Assembly: GCF_026967935.1 (NCBI RefSeq)
Contig: NZ_JAPVBL010000007.1
Location: 176,334-240,333 of the forward strand
DNA: 64,000 nucleotides
Reading direction: 5' to 3'
From: Modestobacter sp. VKM Ac-2982
Lineage (GTDB): Bacteria > Actinomycetota > Actinomycetes > Mycobacteriales > Geodermatophilaceae
Made by a program: the position numbers and the translations under genes. Each line of letters starts with the position of its first letter. Position 1 is the first letter of the stretch. Shown in pieces: positions 43,377 to 55,189 of this stretch. The notes under the pieces were generated by a model. The model had not been told where the DNA came from, ran no database searches, and was given only the letters and a program-made list of their open reading frames with translations.

Positions 43377-44279
43377 ATGACGGCTGACCTGCCGGTACAC
43401 GACCCGGACGCCGTCGTCCCGGTGTTCTTCCTGTCCGACAGCACCGGGATCAGCGCGGAGACGATGGGCAACGCGCTGCTCATCCAGTTCCCCGACGTGC
43501 ACTTCGAGCGCACCCTGATCCCGTTCATCTCCTCGGTCGAGGAGGCCCGCGAGGTGGTGGCCCAGCTCGACGAGGCGATGGACGGGCCGGTCATCCCGCT
43601 GGTGTTCACCACCGCCGCGGTCGACGAGGTCCGCGAGGAGCTGCTGAAGACGAAGGCCCCGATCATCGACTTCTTCGGCATCCACATGGACCGGGTCGAG
43701 GAGCAGCTGGGCACCCGCGCGCTGCGGGAGGCCCGGCGGCTGCACGGGGTCGGCGACGTCCGGCGCTACAACAGCCGGATGGCGGCGATCGAGTTCGCCA
43801 TCGAGCACGACGACGGGCTGAGCCCCCGTGGGCTGGACCGGGCCGACGTCGTCCTGCTGGCGCCCTCCCGGTGCGGGAAGACGCCGACGGCGATGTACCT
43901 GGCGCTGCAGCACGGCCTGTTCGTGGCCAACTACCCGCTGGTCGACGAGGACCTGGAGACCACCGACCTGCCCCGCCCGGTGAAGGACCTCCGGGACCGG
44001 TGCTTCGGGCTGACCACCACGGTCTCCCGGCTCAGCCGGGTCCGGCAGGAGCGGCGCCCGGACTCGCGGTACGCATCCGAGGACCAGTGCCGGTACGAGC
44101 TGCGCCGGGCGACGGCGATGTACGAGACCCATTCCCTGCCCACGGTCGACACCTCGGCGGCCTCCGTCGAGGAGATCGCTGCCGTGGTGATCCAGACCCT
44201 GGCCCGGCAACGGCGCAGCTCCGGCGTGCCCTCGGTGACCGGCCACGACCTCCGGCGAGGAAGGACCCCCCGACCATGA
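43377..44279 (+). CDS. PEP synthase regulatory protein (PSRP, kinase/pyrophosphorylase)
   Basis: 300 residues of the DUF299 family. The N-terminal [15 protein letters not shown] block and the P-loop-like [16 protein letters not shown] near 160 are conserved, as is YPLVDEDL. In characterised members this protein phosphorylates PEP synthase or PPDK on Thr next to the catalytic His using ADP, and reverses it with phosphate. The ATG follows TGAGG, and its stop overlaps the ppsA start, so regulator and target are co-made. Confidence 0.93.
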   Translation: MTADLPVHDPDAVVPVFFLSDSTGISAETMGNALLIQFPDVHFERTLIPFISSVEEAREVVAQLDEAMDGPVIPLVFTTAAVDEVREELLKTKAPIIDFFGIHMDRVEEQLGTRALREARRLHGVGDVRRYNSRMAAIEFAIEHDDGLSPRGLDRADVVLLAPSRCGKTPTAMYLALQHGLFVANYPLVDEDLETTDLPRPVKDLRDRCFGLTTTVSRLSRVRQERRPDSRYASEDQCRYELRRATAMYETHSLPTVDTSAASVEEIAAVVIQTLARQRRSSGVPSVTGHDLRRGRTPRP

Positions 44280-46708
44280 GCACCGACACCGCACCCGAGG
44301 CCCCGGCCGGCAGCACCGCAGCAGCCGGCGGGGACGACGGCGACAACGTCCGCTGGTTCGCCGAGCTCGGGCTCGGCGACCTGGAGGTCGTGGGCGGGAA
44401 GAACGCGTCGCTGGGGGAGATGATCTCGAACCTGGCAGACGCCGGGGTCAGCGTCCCGGATGGCTTCGCCACCACCGCGGCGGCCTACCAGCGCTTCCTC
44501 GGCGACACCGGGCTGGCGGCCCGGATCGCCGAGCGGCTGCGCACGCTGGACACCGACGACGTGCGGGCGCTGTCCGCCGCCGGCACGGAGATCCGCCGGG
44601 AGGTGGTCGAGCAGCCGTTCCCGCCGGCGCTGGAGGCCGACATCCGGGCCGCCTACGAGAGGCTCGCCGGGGACGACGCCGAGGCCTCCTTCGCGGTGCG
44701 CTCCAGCGCCACCGCCGAGGACCTGCCCGACGCCTCCTTCGCCGGCCAGCAGGAGACCTTCCTCAACGTGCGCGGCATCGACGCCGTCCTGCAGGCGGTC
44801 CGGGAGGTCTACGCCTCGCTCTACAACGACCGGGCGATCGCCTACCGGGTGCACCACGGCTTCGACCACGAGTCGGTGTCGCTGTCGGCGGGCGTGCAGC
44901 GGATGGTCCGCTCGGACGTCGGGGCGTCGGGCGTGCTGTTCACCATGGACACCGAGTCCGGTTTCCGGGACGCCGTCTTCGTCACCTCCGCCTACGGGCT
45001 GGGGGAGGGCGTGGTGCAGGGCGCGGTCAACCCCGACGAGTTCTACGTCTACAAGCCCGCCCTGCGCGCTGGGCGCCCGGCCGTGCTCAAGCGCGGCGTG
45101 GGGGAGAAGGCCACCAAGATGGTCTACACCGAGCACGCCGAGGTCGGCCGGACGACGGAGTTCGTCGACGTGGACCCCGCCGACCGCCGGAAGCTGTCCC
45201 TCACCGACGACGAGGTCCTCGAACTGGCCCGCCAGGCGCTGAAGATCGAGGAGCACTACGGCCGGCCGATGGACATCGAATGGGGCAAGGACGGCCTGAC
45301 CGGGCAGCTGATGATCCTGCAGGCGCGCCCGGAGACGGTGCAGTCCCGCGCCGGCACCACCTCCGAGCGCTACCGGCTCACCGGCACCGGGGACGTCGTG
45401 GTCGAGGGGCGGGCGATCGGGCAGAAGATCGGCGCAGGTGCCGTCCGGGTGCTCACCGACATCGACGAGATGGACTCCTTCACCCCCGGCGACGTGCTGG
45501 TCGCCGACATGACCGACCCGGACTGGGAACCGATCATGAAGCGGGCCTCGGCGATCGTGACCAACCGCGGGGGGCGGACCTGCCACGCGGCGATCATCGC
45601 CCGCGAGCTCGGCATCCCCGCCGTCGTCGGCACCGGGACCGCGACCCGCGCACTGCACGACGGCGACCCCGTCACCGTCTCCTGCGCCGAGGGCGACACC
45701 GGGCTGGTCTACGCCGGCGAGGTGGGCTTCGAGGTGGCCGAGACCGAGCTGGACGCCATGCCGGAGATCCCCACCAAGATCATGATGAACGTGGGGACGC
45801 CCGAGCAGGCCTTCGCCTTCTCGCGGCTGCCGCACGCCGGCGTCGGGCTGGCCCGGCTGGAGTTCATCATCAACCGGCAGATCGGCATCCACCCGCGCGC
45901 GCTGCTGGAGCTGGAGACTCTCGAGCCGGAGCTGAAGGCGCAGATCGAGGAGCGGATCGTCGCCTACCCGTCGGCGCGGGACTTCTTCGTGCAGCGGGTG
46001 GCCGAGGGCATCTCGATGATCGCCGCGGCGTTCGCGCCCGAGCCGGTGATCGTCCGGATGAGCGACTTCAAGTCGAACGAGTACGCCAACCTCCTCGGCG
46101 GCGAGGCCTACGAGCCGCACGAGGAGAACCCGATGCTCGGCTACCGCGGGGCGTCGCGGTACCTGTCGGCCGACTTCGCCGACTGCTTCGCGATGGAGTG
46201 CGAGGCGCTGCGGTACGTCCGGGACGAGATGGGGCTGACCAACGTCAAGATCATGATCCCGTTCGTCCGGACCGTGGCGGAGATCGAGGGCGTGGTGCGC
46301 CTGCTCGGCGAGCACGGCCTGCGCCGCGGGGAGAACGACCTGTCGGTGGTGATGATGTGCGAGCTGCCGTCCAATGCGCTGCTGGCTCACCAGTTCCTCG
46401 ACCACGTCGACGGCTTCTCCATCGGCTCCAACGACATGACCCAGTTGGTGCTCGGCCTGGACCGCGACTCCAGCCTCGTCGCCGGCAGCTTCGACGAGCG
46501 CAACCCCGCCGTCCTCGCCGTGCTGGAGATGGCGATCAGGGCCTGCCTGGAGCGCGGCAAGTACGTCGGCATCTGCGGGCAGGGCCCCAGTGACCACCCG
46601 GACCTGGCCGAGTGGCTGGTGGCCCAGGGGATCGAGTCGATGTCGCTGAACCCGGACACCGTCGTCGACACCTGGCTGCACCTGGCGAGGACGGCGCGCC
46701 CGGCCTGA
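44276..46708 (+). CDS. ppsA: Phosphoenolpyruvate synthase
   Basis: 810 residues, normal for the family. The ATP-grasp part has [18 protein letters not shown] and [20 protein letters not shown]. The phosphohistidine domain carries [21 protein letters not shown] (His about 435, preceded by the Thr that PSRP modifies), and the PEP/pyruvate barrel ends with [11 protein letters not shown] (catalytic Cys). It converts pyruvate and ATP to PEP, AMP and phosphate for gluconeogenesis. ATG 44276 overlaps the PSRP stop. Confidence 0.96.
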   Translation: MSTDTAPEAPAGSTAAAGGDDGDNVRWFAELGLGDLEVVGGKNASLGEMISNLADAGVSVPDGFATTAAAYQRFLGDTGLAARIAERLRTLDTDDVRALSAAGTEIRREVVEQPFPPALEADIRAAYERLAGDDAEASFAVRSSATAEDLPDASFAGQQETFLNVRGIDAVLQAVREVYASLYNDRAIAYRVHHGFDHESVSLSAGVQRMVRSDVGASGVLFTMDTESGFRDAVFVTSAYGLGEGVVQGAVNPDEFYVYKPALRAGRPAVLKRGVGEKATKMVYTEHAEVGRTTEFVDVDPADRRKLSLTDDEVLELARQALKIEEHYGRPMDIEWGKDGLTGQLMILQARPETVQSRAGTTSERYRLTGTGDVVVEGRAIGQKIGAGAVRVLTDIDEMDSFTPGDVLVADMTDPDWEPIMKRASAIVTNRGGRTCHAAIIARELGIPAVVGTGTATRALHDGDPVTVSCAEGDTGLVYAGEVGFEVAETELDAMPEIPTKIMMNVGTPEQAFAFSRLPHAGVGLARLEFIINRQIGIHPRALLELETLEPELKAQIEERIVAYPSARDFFVQRVAEGISMIAAAFAPEPVIVRMSDFKSNEYANLLGGEAYEPHEENPMLGYRGASRYLSADFADCFAMECEALRYVRDEMGLTNVKIMIPFVRTVAEIEGVVRLLGEHGLRRGENDLSVVMMCELPSNALLAHQFLDHVDGFSIGSNDMTQLVLGLDRDSSLVAGSFDERNPAVLAVLEMAIRACLERGKYVGICGQGPSDHPDLAEWLVAQGIESMSLNPDTVVDTWLHLARTARPA

Positions 46709-46743
46709 CGGCCTCTGGCCTGGACCGATCGGGGGTTCAGGCC
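46702..46743. terminator. Inverted repeat containing both stop codons of ppsA and the LRR gene
   Basis: GGCCTGA (46702-46708) and TCAGGCC (46737-46743) are perfect arms with a 28-nt loop that holds another GGCCTG. A terminator role is likely but the structure is ambiguous. Confidence 0.45.
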
Positions 46744-47663
46744 AGTCCGTTGACGCTGATGCCGGCCGCGCGCAGGTCGTCCAGGCCGGTCATGCCGGTC
46801 GGATCGGTCTCGTCCAGCCCCAGGTTGACCAGCGTCCGGACCTGCACGAGCGGGGTGAGGTCGGTGAGCGGGTTGGCGCCCAGCTGGAGCTCCTGCAGCA
46901 GCGGCGCATCGGCCAGCCCGCGGACGTCGGCGATCTGGTTGCCGAAGAGGTCGAGGACCAGCAGCGTGGGGACGGTGCCCAGCGGTGCCGGGTCGACGAT
47001 CCGGTTCCGTGCCAGCCGAAGGGTGTCGAGGTTCGGCAGCCCGGCCAGCGGGGTGACGTCGATGATCGCGTTGCCGGAGAGGTCCAGCATCCGGAGCGCG
47101 TCATGGCCGGCCAGTGGGCCGATGTCGGTGACCCGGGCGGCTGCCACGCCGAGGGCGTTGAGGGTGGTCACCTCGGTGAGTGGCGTCAGGTCGCCGATCG
47201 GGTTCTGGGACAGGCCGAGGTCGAACAGCGCGAGGCCGGCCAGGGGCGCCAGGTCGCTGACCGTGTTGTCCGTCAGCGTCACCGTGCCCAGCTGGGACAG
47301 GTCGGCCAGCGGTGTCAGGTCGCTGATCTCGTTGTGGGGTGCGTCCAGGACGTTCAGGGTCACCAGCCGTTGGAGGCCCTCGAGTGACCGGATCGGTCCG
47401 AGTGCGGAGCGCTGACCATCGCAGTGCAGCTCCCGGACGTCGCCGAGGTCTGCGGCCGAGACGCCCACGGTCGCGTCGGACAGGCCGGCCGCGGCGGCCA
47501 CACACGCAGCCAGCGCAGGGTCGGCGATCACCTGCTCCACCGGCTGAGCGGGCTCTCCCAGCTGCTCGTCAGCGGGTGCGGCGCAGGCGGCGAGCCCGGT
47601 CAGCAGGGTCAGGCAAGCGCCGGCCACTGACCGGCGAACCGGCCTGGATCGTGTCCTGTAGAT
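46737..47663 (-). CDS. Leucine-rich-repeat lipoprotein, apparent ATC start
   Basis: 308 residues if translation begins at ATC 47663, which is preceded at 7 nt by AGGAGG, a perfect ribosome site. The first residues then form an ideal lipoprotein signal: YRTRSRPVRR, a hydrophobic core and LAAC. No ATG, GTG or TTG lies in frame nearby; GTG at 47792 would add 43 residues before the signal and has no ribosome site, and GTG inside the signal would remove its basic part. The mature protein has about nine internalin-like repeats of 21-22 residues (for example LTPLADLSQLGTVTLTDN). It is surface-anchored; role unknown, perhaps binding proteins. Confidence 0.8.
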   Translation of the reverse strand: MYRTRSRPVRRSVAGACLTLLTGLAACAAPADEQLGEPAQPVEQVIADPALAACVAAAAGLSDATVGVSAADLGDVRELHCDGQRSALGPIRSLEGLQRLVTLNVLDAPHNEISDLTPLADLSQLGTVTLTDNTVSDLAPLAGLALFDLGLSQNPIGDLTPLTEVTTLNALGVAAARVTDIGPLAGHDALRMLDLSGNAIIDVTPLAGLPNLDTLRLARNRIVDPAPLGTVPTLLVLDLFGNQIADVRGLADAPLLQELQLGANPLTDLTPLVQVRTLVNLGLDETDPTGMTGLDDLRAAGISVNGLA

Positions 47664-47801
47664 GGTCGTACCTCCTGCTGGGAGGCCAGGACCCGGCGTC
47701 TCCTCCCGGCGGTCGACTCGCCACCTGGGCGCTCGTCGGCGGTCCTGCCCGCACGGGCGACCGATGGACGAGCCGTCGTGGGTGGCGGGCACAGACGCTG
47801 C

Positions 47802-50024
47802 TCAATCCCGACGGTGCGCCGGCCCGCGCTTGGTCCGGTACATGGCGGCGTCCGCGCAGGCGAGGAGCGATGCCGGTTCGTCGGCGTCGGCGGGGAAGAC
47901 CGCGGCGCCGGAGCTGGCGCGGATCCGCAGCACCGTCCCGGGCAGCTGGAGCGGCGTGTCGAGGGCGGCTCGCAGGTGCTCCTGGACCCGCTGGACCATC
48001 TCCTCCGCGGTGGGCCGGCCGGCGTCGTCCGGCCGAGACCCGCCGGGGAGCCCGGCGAGGACGACCAGGAACTCGTCGCCGCCCAGCCGGCCCAGGAGGT
48101 CGCCGGCGCGGACGGCCGAGCGCAGGCGAGCGGCCGCCCCGACGAGGGCGGCGTCGCCGACGGCGTGGCCGAAGCGGTCGTTGACCGCCTTGAAGTCGTC
48201 GAGGTCCAGCAGCACCGCCGCCACGCTCCCGCCGTTGCGGCGGGCGCGGCGCAGCTCCAGGTTCAGGTGCTCCAGGACGTGCGCCCGGTTGGGGAGCCCG
48301 GTGAGCTCGTCGTGGTGGGCCAGGTGCGCCGTCCGCCGCTCCCGGTCGACCCGCGCGGTGACGTCGAACTGGCTGCCGATGAGGTGGGTGACCTCGCCGT
48401 GGGCGTCCCGGACGGCGCTGATGTGCATCTCGTTCCAGAACGCCGATCCGTCCCGCCGGTAGTTCAGCAGGACCGCGTCGACGTCCCGGCCGGCGACGAG
48501 TCGCCGCCGGATCGGGTGGACCTGGTTGCGGTCGGTGTCCTGTCCCTGCAGGAAGCGGCAGTTGCGGCCGAGCACCTCCGCCTCCTGGTAGCCGGTCAGC
48601 CGCAGGAACGCGGCGTTCGCGTAGACCAGGGGCTGGTCGGGGCGGCGGGCGTCGGCGATGACGATGCCGTTGCTCGCGACCGAGACGGCTCGCAGCATCA
48701 GGTCCGGCAGCTCGGCCTCGGTGACCCGCGGGACGGGGTCGCCGGCTGCGGGGGCGGGGCGCGGCGCGGGGGCCGTCCCGGTGGCCGCCGGGCGGGTCTT
48801 CTCCAGCAGCAGCCCGGCCGCCTCGAGCACCCGTGGCCGGTCGTAGGTGAGCACGTAGTCGAGCCGGCGACCGGCGGCGCCCGACCCGGTCCGGTCGCCG
48901 CGTTCGTCCAGCGGGACCTCGCGGGCCGCCAGCGCGGCCGCGAAGTGCGGGCTCACCACCGTCACGACCCACTGGTCGGTCAGCGGGTCGTCGGCGTCCA
49001 ACGCGGTGCCCACCACGCCCGGCGCGGGCTCGTCGGGCATGCCCGCTCCGGTCACCGCGGTCAGCGCGGTCAGCCGGCCGAGCGTCTCGTACCGACGGCA
49101 GGTGCGCGCGCTCATGAGATCGGCGTGCTGGAAGTTCGCGAGGACGACGGTCTGCTCGTCCAGCAGCAACGCCTGGCGTTCGACCTGGCGGGTCATCGAG
49201 GCCAGCAGCGGGATCCCGGCCCGCTGCGGCTCCGAGGCCGCGGCGAGGACGGCGAACGGGGTGACCGGAGCGGGGACCCCGGCGCCGTGCGCAGGGGGGA
49301 GCGGCCGCAGGGGCAGGGCGCGCATGCCGGTCGTGGGCAGCTCTCCGGGACGACCGAACATCCAGCCCTGACCGAGCCGTGCGCCCATCGCCAGCGCGCG
49401 CTCCAGGTGTTCCTCGGTCTCGATCCCCTCCGCCAGGACGAGCGCGCCGGAGCGCTCGGCGTCGGCGCGCACGGCGTTGACCACGGCAGCTGCCTGCAGG
49501 CTGGTGCGGCCGCGCACCAGCGCCAGGTCCAGCTTGATCACGTCCGGCCGCAGGAACGACACCAGAGCGAGCCCGGCCGGCTCGGCGCCGACGTCGTCCA
49601 GCGCCACCCGCCAGCCGATCTCACGGGCGCCCCGGGCGCCGCGGAGGAGGTCGGCGGGGCGTTCGAGGAGGTCCCGCTCGGTCACCTCCAGGACCACCTG
49701 CACCCCGGCCGGGGTGAGCTCCTCGAGCTCCGCCAGGTCGCTGCGGGACAGGGTGGACAGCGTCGCCGGCTCGATGTTCACGAACAGCGTCGTGGGCTCG
49801 GCCCCGGTCGCCACCCCGCACAGCGCGGCGCGCAGGCAGGCGGTGTCCAGCGCGGCGGTCGTGCCGGCTGCGGCGGCGGCCGCGAACAGCTCGGTCGGGG
49901 ACTCCGGTGACCCGGCCCCGCCCCGGGACAGTGCCTCCACTGCCACCAGCGCGCCGTCGGACAGGTCGACGATCGGCTGGAACAGCGACCGCACAGCGTG
50001 CCCTTCGCACACCTGTTGGGTCAT
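47802..50024 (-). CDS. EAL-DICT-LOV-GGDEF blue-light c-di-GMP protein
   Basis: 740 residues. EAL domain at about 10-225 (VEALSR at 29-34, FVNIEP, LEVTERD, ALDDVG at 141-146, VIKLDLALV, LAEGIETEEH): the key acids and Lys are present, though the usual DDFGTGYSS loop is altered. A DICT sensory domain spans 255-410. A LOV domain (445-556) has GRNCRFLQG with photoadduct Cys 489, plus NYRRDG and GSQFDVT that contact flavin. GGDEF at 565-735 has an intact GGDEF at 648-652. It should make and perhaps break c-di-GMP in response to blue light. ATG 50024 has GGAAGG 7 nt before it; longer frames have no domain. Confidence 0.92.
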   Translation of the reverse strand: MTQQVCEGHAVRSLFQPIVDLSDGALVAVEALSRGGAGSPESPTELFAAAAAAGTTAALDTACLRAALCGVATGAEPTTLFVNIEPATLSTLSRSDLAELEELTPAGVQVVLEVTERDLLERPADLLRGARGAREIGWRVALDDVGAEPAGLALVSFLRPDVIKLDLALVRGRTSLQAAAVVNAVRADAERSGALVLAEGIETEEHLERALAMGARLGQGWMFGRPGELPTTGMRALPLRPLPPAHGAGVPAPVTPFAVLAAASEPQRAGIPLLASMTRQVERQALLLDEQTVVLANFQHADLMSARTCRRYETLGRLTALTAVTGAGMPDEPAPGVVGTALDADDPLTDQWVVTVVSPHFAAALAAREVPLDERGDRTGSGAAGRRLDYVLTYDRPRVLEAAGLLLEKTRPAATGTAPAPRPAPAAGDPVPRVTEAELPDLMLRAVSVASNGIVIADARRPDQPLVYANAAFLRLTGYQEAEVLGRNCRFLQGQDTDRNQVHPIRRRLVAGRDVDAVLLNYRRDGSAFWNEMHISAVRDAHGEVTHLIGSQFDVTARVDRERRTAHLAHHDELTGLPNRAHVLEHLNLELRRARRNGGSVAAVLLDLDDFKAVNDRFGHAVGDAALVGAAARLRSAVRAGDLLGRLGGDEFLVVLAGLPGGSRPDDAGRPTAEEMVQRVQEHLRAALDTPLQLPGTVLRIRASSGAAVFPADADEPASLLACADAAMYRTKRGPAHRRD

Positions 50025-50266
50025 GGGTCGAGCCTTCCACGCCGGACGGGTCGGCGCGGGTCGTGGGGCCGCACCGATCCGGCGGGCGCCGGCTGCGGTG
50101 CAGGTGGGCGCCGGAACCCCGCTGCAGCGTTCCCGCTGGTCGGCCCCGGTACCCCGAGGGGAGGCCTGCGTCCCCCGCTCCGGGATGCTGTGCTCGTCAG
50201 CCCCGCCGGGTGCGGGCGCGGCCCCGCCCGGGGTGCTGGCTGATCGGAACGACGGAGGAGACCCCC

Positions 50267-51484
50267 ATGCCGGCTGACCAGCTGCTGGACGAGGCCACGC
50301 GGATCGCCGATGCGCTGCTCGACGTCCAGACCCAGGTGAACGCCCAGATCGACGCCGCACTGACCGAGCTGCTGCCCGGGGTGCAGCAGCGACTCGGTGC
50401 CGCGCCGGCGCCGGACATCGACGTGAGCGACCTGGGGAACGCCCGGATCACCGGCCTGAGCGTCGTCGTCACCCCGGCCGCGGTGGCGACCGTCGTCCCG
50501 CTGTCGGCGGAGTCGGCCGCCACGACCCGGGACGCGCGCCGGGTCACGGCCGCCATCGTGGGCGGCGCCGACGACCGGCTGGCCGTCATCGCCGGCCCCT
50601 GCTCGATCCACGACCCGGCCGCCGCCCTGGAGTACGCCGCCTTCCTCGCCCGGATGCGCGCGCGGCACGGCGCGGACCTGGAGATCCTGATGCGGACCTA
50701 CACCGAGAAGCCGCGGACCGAGGTGGACTGGAAGGGGTTCGCCTACGACCCGTTCCTGGACGGCTCCAGCCGGATCAGCGTCGGCCTCGTGGCCACCCGG
50801 ATGCTGATGGGCGCGATCACCGCGCTGGGCGTCCCGGTGGCAGCCGAGCCGCTGAACGCGCTCACCCCGCAGTACGTCGACGGGCTGGTCACCTACAACG
50901 GCGTCGGGGCCCGCAACGTCACCGACCAGACCGCCCGGGAGCGGGTGTCCGGCTTCTCCTCCGTCGTCGGCTTCAAGAACTCCCCGGAGGGCAGCATCGA
51001 CGTGGCGATCCAGGCCGTGCTGACCGCGCGGGCGCCACACCAGTTCCTCGGCGTCGACCACCACGGCGTGAGCGCGCAGCTGTCCACGAGCGGCAACGAC
51101 ACCGGCCACGTCATCCTGCGCGGCGCCAAGGACGGCCCCAACTACTCGGCCACGCACATCGCCGCCACCAAGCGGGCGCTGGCCGCCCGCGGCCTCCCGG
51201 AGGTCCTCGTCGTCGACGCCTCGCACGGCAACAGCCAGAAGGACCACCGCCGTCAGGTAGAGGTCGTCCACGACCTGGCCGGGCAGGTCGCCGGCGGTGA
51301 GCAGGCGATCCGCGGGGTGATGATCGAGAGCAACCTCGTGGCCGGGCGGCAGGACCTGGACCAGCGGCACCCCGAGCGCCTGGAGCACGGCAAGAGCGTC
51401 ACCGACGCCTGCGTCGACCTCAGCACCACCGAGGAGCTGCTGGCGGAGCTGGCCGAGGCCTCCCGGGCGCGGCGCGGGGCCTGA
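50267..51484 (+). CDS. 3-Deoxy-7-phosphoheptulonate synthase, class I
   Basis: 405 residues. VIAGPCSIHDPAAALEYA, LMRTYTEKPRT, GLVATRMLM, VGFKNSPEGS, GVDHHGVSAQL and VVDASHGNSQKDHRRQ are those of class I (AroF/G/H) enzymes, with Cys, His, Glu and Asp metal ligands. It condenses PEP and erythrose 4-phosphate, the entry to the shikimate pathway. The first 60 residues (QTQVNAQIDAALTELLPGVQ) are an amphipathic helical extension, longer than in E. coli enzymes. GGAGGAG precedes the ATG. Many actinobacteria rely on class II enzymes, so this may be an extra isozyme. Confidence 0.94.
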   Translation: MPADQLLDEATRIADALLDVQTQVNAQIDAALTELLPGVQQRLGAAPAPDIDVSDLGNARITGLSVVVTPAAVATVVPLSAESAATTRDARRVTAAIVGGADDRLAVIAGPCSIHDPAAALEYAAFLARMRARHGADLEILMRTYTEKPRTEVDWKGFAYDPFLDGSSRISVGLVATRMLMGAITALGVPVAAEPLNALTPQYVDGLVTYNGVGARNVTDQTARERVSGFSSVVGFKNSPEGSIDVAIQAVLTARAPHQFLGVDHHGVSAQLSTSGNDTGHVILRGAKDGPNYSATHIAATKRALAARGLPEVLVVDASHGNSQKDHRRQVEVVHDLAGQVAGGEQAIRGVMIESNLVAGRQDLDQRHPERLEHGKSVTDACVDLSTTEELLAELAEASRARRGA

Positions 51485-51502
51485 CCGGCAGCGGGGTCAG
51501 GC
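51479..51502. terminator. Bidirectional hairpin between the DAHP synthase and ACT-protein genes
   Basis: GCCTGACC and GGTCAGGC are perfect 8-bp arms around an 8-nt loop; both stop codons lie in the arms. Confidence 0.65.
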
Positions 51503-51793
51503 GGTCGACGCGAGCCGCCCGGCCAGGGTGACGTCGACCGTCAGCACGCAGGGGAGCCGGTGCAGCCGGGCGGCGACCAGGTCGACCTCTCCGGGGGCGG
51601 CGATCAGGTCGAGGCCGATCGTCCACCGCCCGTCGCCGGTCTCCTCGGCCGACAGGCGGGTGAAGCCGTGCCGGCGTCCGGTCAGCACGGTGAGGACGCG
51701 CTGCAGGCCGATCGCGTCGGTGACGACGACGCGCAGCTTGGCCGCGTCGTGGGAGGTGCGGTGGTCGTGGACGGCGCTGTGACGGGTGGGCAT
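51497..51793 (-). CDS. Orphan ACT-domain protein
   Basis: 98 residues. After about 17 polar residues comes KLRVVVTDAIGLQRVLTVLT and RRHGFTRLSAEETGDGRWTI, then VDLVAARLHRLPCVLTVDV. The beta-alpha-beta-beta-alpha-beta order and the Arg-X-Gly-Phe region resemble the ACT domain of acetohydroxyacid synthase small subunits. No catalytic partner adjoins it except the convergent DAHP synthase. It probably binds an amino acid; a regulatory subunit role is inference. GGAGG precedes ATG 51793. Confidence 0.7.
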   Translation of the reverse strand: MPTRHSAVHDHRTSHDAAKLRVVVTDAIGLQRVLTVLTGRRHGFTRLSAEETGDGRWTIGLDLIAAPGEVDLVAARLHRLPCVLTVDVTLAGRLASTA

Positions 51794-51922
51794 GAGTGCC
51801 TCCGGGCCGGGTGGCCCTGGTCAGCGGGAGAGCGACCTCGACCGACGTGCCCTCGGACCCACCGGCGCGAGAGTCAGTCGCCGAGGGGCCCGCAGGGAAT
51901 CAGCTGCCCGGTCACACCGAGC

Positions 51923-51952
51923 ACGCTAGCCCGGGAGTGGCCTGTACCACAA
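51923..51952 (-). promoter_or_regulatory. Promoter before the ACT-domain gene
   Basis: On the minus strand TTGTGG (51952-51947), an 18-bp spacer and TAGCGT (51928-51923). The leader of about 120 nt to the ATG contains a 13-codon ORF (51915-51874, GTG to TGA) starting right at the predicted transcript start. Confidence 0.5.
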
Positions 51953-52045
51953 CCACCGGGGATCCGGCAGGCACGCAGGGCATCCGCGGCCGGGGGTTCT
52001 GCGGCAAGCTGCCCCTGACCCGCGCCGCCGCCGCAGAGGAGAGAC

Positions 52046-54410
<2,365 letters not shown>

Positions 54411-54415
<5 letters not shown>

Positions 54416-54445
54416 CCCCGGCCGGGTGAGCGGCCCGGGGTCAGC
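54411..54445. terminator. Strong bidirectional hairpin between the UvrA-like and IclR genes
   Basis: GCTGACCCCGG and CCGGGGTCAGC are perfect 11-bp arms around a 13-nt loop, with each stop codon inside an arm. Confidence 0.75.
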
Positions 54446-55133
54446 GCAGGACGGCGGCGACCTTCCCGGCGGCGGTGACCACGGCGCGGCCGACCTGCTC
54501 GACGTCGCTGTTCTCGTCCACGAACACCACGGCGAGCGCCGCGCGGGCCCCGCCGTCGGGGCCGAGGACCGGCGCGGCGATCGACCGGATGCCGGGGATC
54601 ACCTCGCCGTTCGAGCTGGCCCAGCCGGTGCGGCGCGCCTGCTGGAGCGCCGCCCGGTCGCCGGCTGCCGGTGGCTCCGGCATGAGCAGGGCCAGCCCGG
54701 GGGCGCCGCGGCCGACCGGGTGCCGGGTGCCGGGCCGGTAGGTGACGTGCGCCCGGGTGTCCTGGGGCTCGACGCTGGTCACCGTCACCGCCTCGTCGCC
54801 GGCCCGCACCACCAGGAACGCCGTCATGCCCAGCTCGGTGGACAGCTGGTTGAGCCGGGGGAGCGCAGCGGCGTTGAGGTCCGTGCGCACCCCGCGGGCC
54901 AGCGCGGCGATCCCGAGCCCCAGGCCGTAGTGGCCCAGCGGGTCGCGCTCGACGAGCTGGTGGTCCTCCAGGGTCCGCAGCAGCCGGTAGGTGATCGACC
55001 GGTGCAGGTCCAGGGCACGGCCGATCTCGGTCACCGGCTGCGGGGTGCCCGCACTGGCCAGGTGCTCGAGGATCCGGATGCCGCGGTCCAGCGTCTGCGA
55101 CTGCGGAGCACCCCCGCTGTCGTTCGCTGGCAT
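54441..55133 (-). CDS. IclR family regulator of the homogentisate operon
   Basis: 230 residues. The HTH has LDRGIRILEHLASAGTPQPV, TEIGRALDLHRSITYRLLRT and LEDHQLVERDPLGHYGLG. The effector domain holds GMTAFLVVRAGDEAVTVTSV and IPGIRSIAAPVLGPDGGA. ATG 55133 is preceded by GGGGGA. It lies 56 nt after the aldehyde dehydrogenase gene on the same strand, so it is the last gene of the operon or has its own promoter; homogentisate or a related acid would be the expected effector. Confidence 0.92.
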   Translation of the reverse strand: MPANDSGGAPQSQTLDRGIRILEHLASAGTPQPVTEIGRALDLHRSITYRLLRTLEDHQLVERDPLGHYGLGLGIAALARGVRTDLNAAALPRLNQLSTELGMTAFLVVRAGDEAVTVTSVEPQDTRAHVTYRPGTRHPVGRGAPGLALLMPEPPAAGDRAALQQARRTGWASSNGEVIPGIRSIAAPVLGPDGGARAALAVVFVDENSDVEQVGRAVVTAAGKVAAVLR

Positions 55134-55189
55134 CGCCGTCCCCCTGTGGTCGTGGTGGTCCACCCTAGGCCGCGGGCACCGCCGCGGCC

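Noticed and set aside
43931..46681. 916-codon minus-strand frame opposite ppsA
   Set aside because: Antisense shadow; ppsA is unmistakable.
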